From Mycolicibacter longobardus (GTDB lineage: Bacteria > Actinomycetota > Actinomycetes > Mycobacteriales > Mycobacteriaceae), in assembly GCF_002102265.1 (NCBI RefSeq), contig NZ_LQPG01000017.1, positions 124,001 through 188,000 of the forward strand: a stretch of DNA of 64,000 bases. The letters run 5' to 3'. Made by a program: the position numbers and the translations under genes. Positions 62,464 through 64,000 of this stretch are shown here, piece by piece. The notes beneath the pieces are model-generated. The model made no database searches, was not told the origin of the DNA, and saw only the letters and a program-made list of their open reading frames with translations. How positions within the stretch are numbered: position 1 is the first letter of the stretch; every line of letters begins with the position of its first letter.

Positions 62464-63318
62464 ATGACTGCGCAACCGTTCTTCAGTGTGAGCACTGGTT
62501 CTGTACTCATCGCCCCCGAACCCGCCACCGACTCTCCCGCCTCCGGGACCGACACCCCGCGTTATTCGCTACTGCTGTCCACCGATTCCGCCTTGATCGA
62601 AGCCGCGCAACGGCTGCGCTACGAGGTGTTCAGCACCGAACCGGGATTCTCCTTGCCCCACACCGCCGATGGCCGTGACGCCGACCGATTCGACCAGTAC
62701 TGCGACCACCTACTGGTACGCGACGACGGCTCTGGTGAGCTGGTCGGCTGCTACCGGATGCTGCCCCCCACCGGGGCTATCGCCGCCGGAGGGCTTTACA
62801 GCGCAATCGAGTTCGACGTCAGTGCGCTGGATCCGCTGCGACCGTCACTGGTCGAGATGGGCCGCGCGGTGGTACGGCCGGGGCATCGCAACGGTGCCGT
62901 CGTGCTGTTGATGTGGGCCGGGATCCTGGCCTACCTGGACCGCTACCAATATGACTATGTCACCGGCTGCGTGTCGGTGCCCGTCCACGGCGAAGGTGCC
63001 CCGGGCAGCCAGATCCGCGGCGTGCGCGACGTCGTGCGGCGCCGTCACGCCTCGCCGCACCGGGTGAGCCCGTATCGGCCGGTGGTTCTGGATGGGAAGT
63101 CCCTCGACGAGATCACCCCGCCGGCCCGCCCGACCGTGCCGCCGCTGCTGCGCGGCTACCTGCGCCTGGGTGCGCGCGTCTGCGGTGAACCGGCCCACGA
63201 CCCGGACTTCGGGGTGGCTGACTTCCCGGCCCTGCTGTGCCGAGCCGACGCCGACACCCGTTACCTGCACCGCCTGCGTTCGGTGGCGGCGGCAGCCGAC
63301 ATCACCGCGGGCGCGTGA
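62464..63318 (+). CDS. GNAT-fold N-acyltransferase, OlsB-like (Rv3027c-like)
   Basis: A 284-residue acyltransferase of the GNAT-like Acetyltransf_5 group. The OlsB pattern is visible: LRYEVFSTEPGF, RFDQYCDHLLVRD, LVGCYRMLPP, LVEMGRAVVRPGHRNGAVVLLMWAG and VTGCVSVPVHG. OlsB acylates ornithine to lyso-ornithine lipid, and it lies directly before a PlsC-type O-acyltransferase, as olsB-olsA pairs do. Orthologue of Rv3027c, for which function is not fixed. ATG 62464; TTG 62449 would add five residues. Stop overlaps the next start (GTGA). Confidence 0.9.
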   Translation: MTAQPFFSVSTGSVLIAPEPATDSPASGTDTPRYSLLLSTDSALIEAAQRLRYEVFSTEPGFSLPHTADGRDADRFDQYCDHLLVRDDGSGELVGCYRMLPPTGAIAAGGLYSAIEFDVSALDPLRPSLVEMGRAVVRPGHRNGAVVLLMWAGILAYLDRYQYDYVTGCVSVPVHGEGAPGSQIRGVRDVVRRRHASPHRVSPYRPVVLDGKSLDEITPPARPTVPPLLRGYLRLGARVCGEPAHDPDFGVADFPALLCRADADTRYLHRLRSVAAAADITAGA

Positions 63319-64000
63319 GCTCGGCGATGGTCAACGCGTGGGCGCCCCGGGGATCGTGTACACCCGGGTGTGTGCGCGACGGCGACAAGCGGCCGTTCCC
63401 GGCGGTGGTGGCGGTGCGGCTGGCACTGGTGATGCTGCTGGCGCCGGTGCTGCCGCTGCTGGCGGTGCCGATACCGGGCCGGGCCCGGTTGCAGCGCCGC
63501 TGCTGCCGGATGGTGCTGGGCTGTTTCGGGGTGCGGGTGACCACGACGGGCGGGCCGGTACGCAACCTGCGCGGCATCCTGGTGGTCAGTCCACACGTGT
63601 CCTGGCTGGACGTGTTCGTCATCGGCGCGGTGTCGCCGGGGACGTTCGTGGCGCGTGCCGACCTCATCAGCTGGCCCGGCATCGGAGCGCTGGCCCGCAT
63701 GATGCGGATCATCCCGATCGACCGGTACAGCCTGCGCCGGCTGCCGGCGGTGGTCGACATGGTGGCCGCCAGGCTGCGGGCCGGCCGCACCGTGGTGGCG
63801 TTCCCGGAGGGCACCACCTGGTGCGGGCGCACCCACGGCAGGTTCTACCCGGCCCTGTTCCAGGCCGCCGTCGACGCCTCGCGGCCGGTGCAGCCGCTGC
63901 AGCTCACCTACCACCACCGGGACGGGTCTCCGTCGACGCTGCCGGCCTTCGTCGGCGACGACACCCTGCTGGCCTCGATGCGGCGGCTGATCACCGCGCG
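63315..64000 (+). CDS. PlsC-type 1-acylglycerol-3-phosphate acyltransferase, 3' end cut
   Basis: Partial gene, 228 codons visible, running off the right edge. A hydrophobic N-terminus (AVRLALVMLLAPVLPLLAVPI) precedes the acyltransferase motifs: HVSWLD (the HX4D box, within SPHVSWLDVF) and FPEGTTWCG. It acylates a lysophospholipid, or lyso-ornithine lipid as OlsA. GTG 63315 overlaps the OlsB-like stop by 4 bp. Orthologue of Rv3026c. Membrane-bound. Confidence 0.93.
   Translation, partial: MSSAMVNAWAPRGSCTPGCVRDGDKRPFPAVVAVRLALVMLLAPVLPLLAVPIPGRARLQRRCCRMVLGCFGVRVTTTGGPVRNLRGILVVSPHVSWLDVFVIGAVSPGTFVARADLISWPGIGALARMMRIIPIDRYSLRRLPAVVDMVAARLRAGRTVVAFPEGTTWCGRTHGRFYPALFQAAVDASRPVQPLQLTYHHRDGSPSTLPAFVGDDTLLASMRRLITA

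Overview
The window is high-GC actinobacterial DNA from a member of the Mycobacteriaceae. The evidence is a PGRS glycine-rich protein, the class Ib ribonucleotide reductase small subunit nrdF2, and ctaD, serB2, fecB, adhC, echA17, a TB22.2-like secreted protein, etfBA (fixAB), and the methylglucose lipopolysaccharide (MGLP) genes. The core genes keep the order recalled for the M. tuberculosis Rv3026c-Rv3048c region, in inverted orientation, with several blocks of accessory genes inserted. These orthology statements come from memory of the families, not from a search.

Layout. 1-3.5 kb: an aldo/keto reductase - alcohol dehydrogenase - CMD operon with a divergent MmyB-type XRE regulator. 3.5-8.2 kb: a small secreted protein, a DUF5997 / HTH-less LysR pair, a geranylgeranyl-reductase-like flavoprotein, a TetR and nrdF2 behind tandem NrdR boxes. 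8.2-17.4 kb: an accessory island with an AT-rich DUF4236 gene, an XRE - DUF6308 - AAA ATPase - DUF6308 cluster, a PE-less PGRS protein translationally coupled to an OGG-fold protein, and a DnaB/KaiC-like ATPase lacking the Walker A lysine. 17.5-22.3 kb: NarK-type and CynX-type transporters, a DoxX protein, a GntR and adhC. 22.4-32.6 kb: DUF4139, fecB, ctaD, serB2, a PE-PPE hydrolase and the ABC-Nudix-echA17 operon. 32.7-36.2 kb: three tandem secreted histidine phosphatases.

36.2-56.0 kb is the MGLP locus (methyltransferases, acyltransferase, GT4 glucosyltransferase, GH57 enzyme). It is split by about 11 kb (41.5-52.4 kb) holding a catabolic set: haloalkane dehalogenase, Baeyer-Villiger monooxygenase, HSL esterase, aldehyde and alcohol dehydrogenases, an LLM oxidoreductase, two TetRs and an HxlR. 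Toxin-antitoxin modules (ParDE, VapBC) lie near its two edges. 56.2-64 kb: etfBA with a strong terminator, a large LuxR regulator, two SDR enzymes, and an OlsB-like/PlsC-like acyltransferase pair cut by the window end.

The strongest candidates for something new are (i) the 10.3-17.4 kb cluster, where three different proteins share an OGG/helix-hairpin-helix-like motif around an AAA ATPase, and (ii) the catabolic island, whose three divergent promoters carry related TTGATTA-type palindromes and whose enzymes fit a complete ketone/lactone route.
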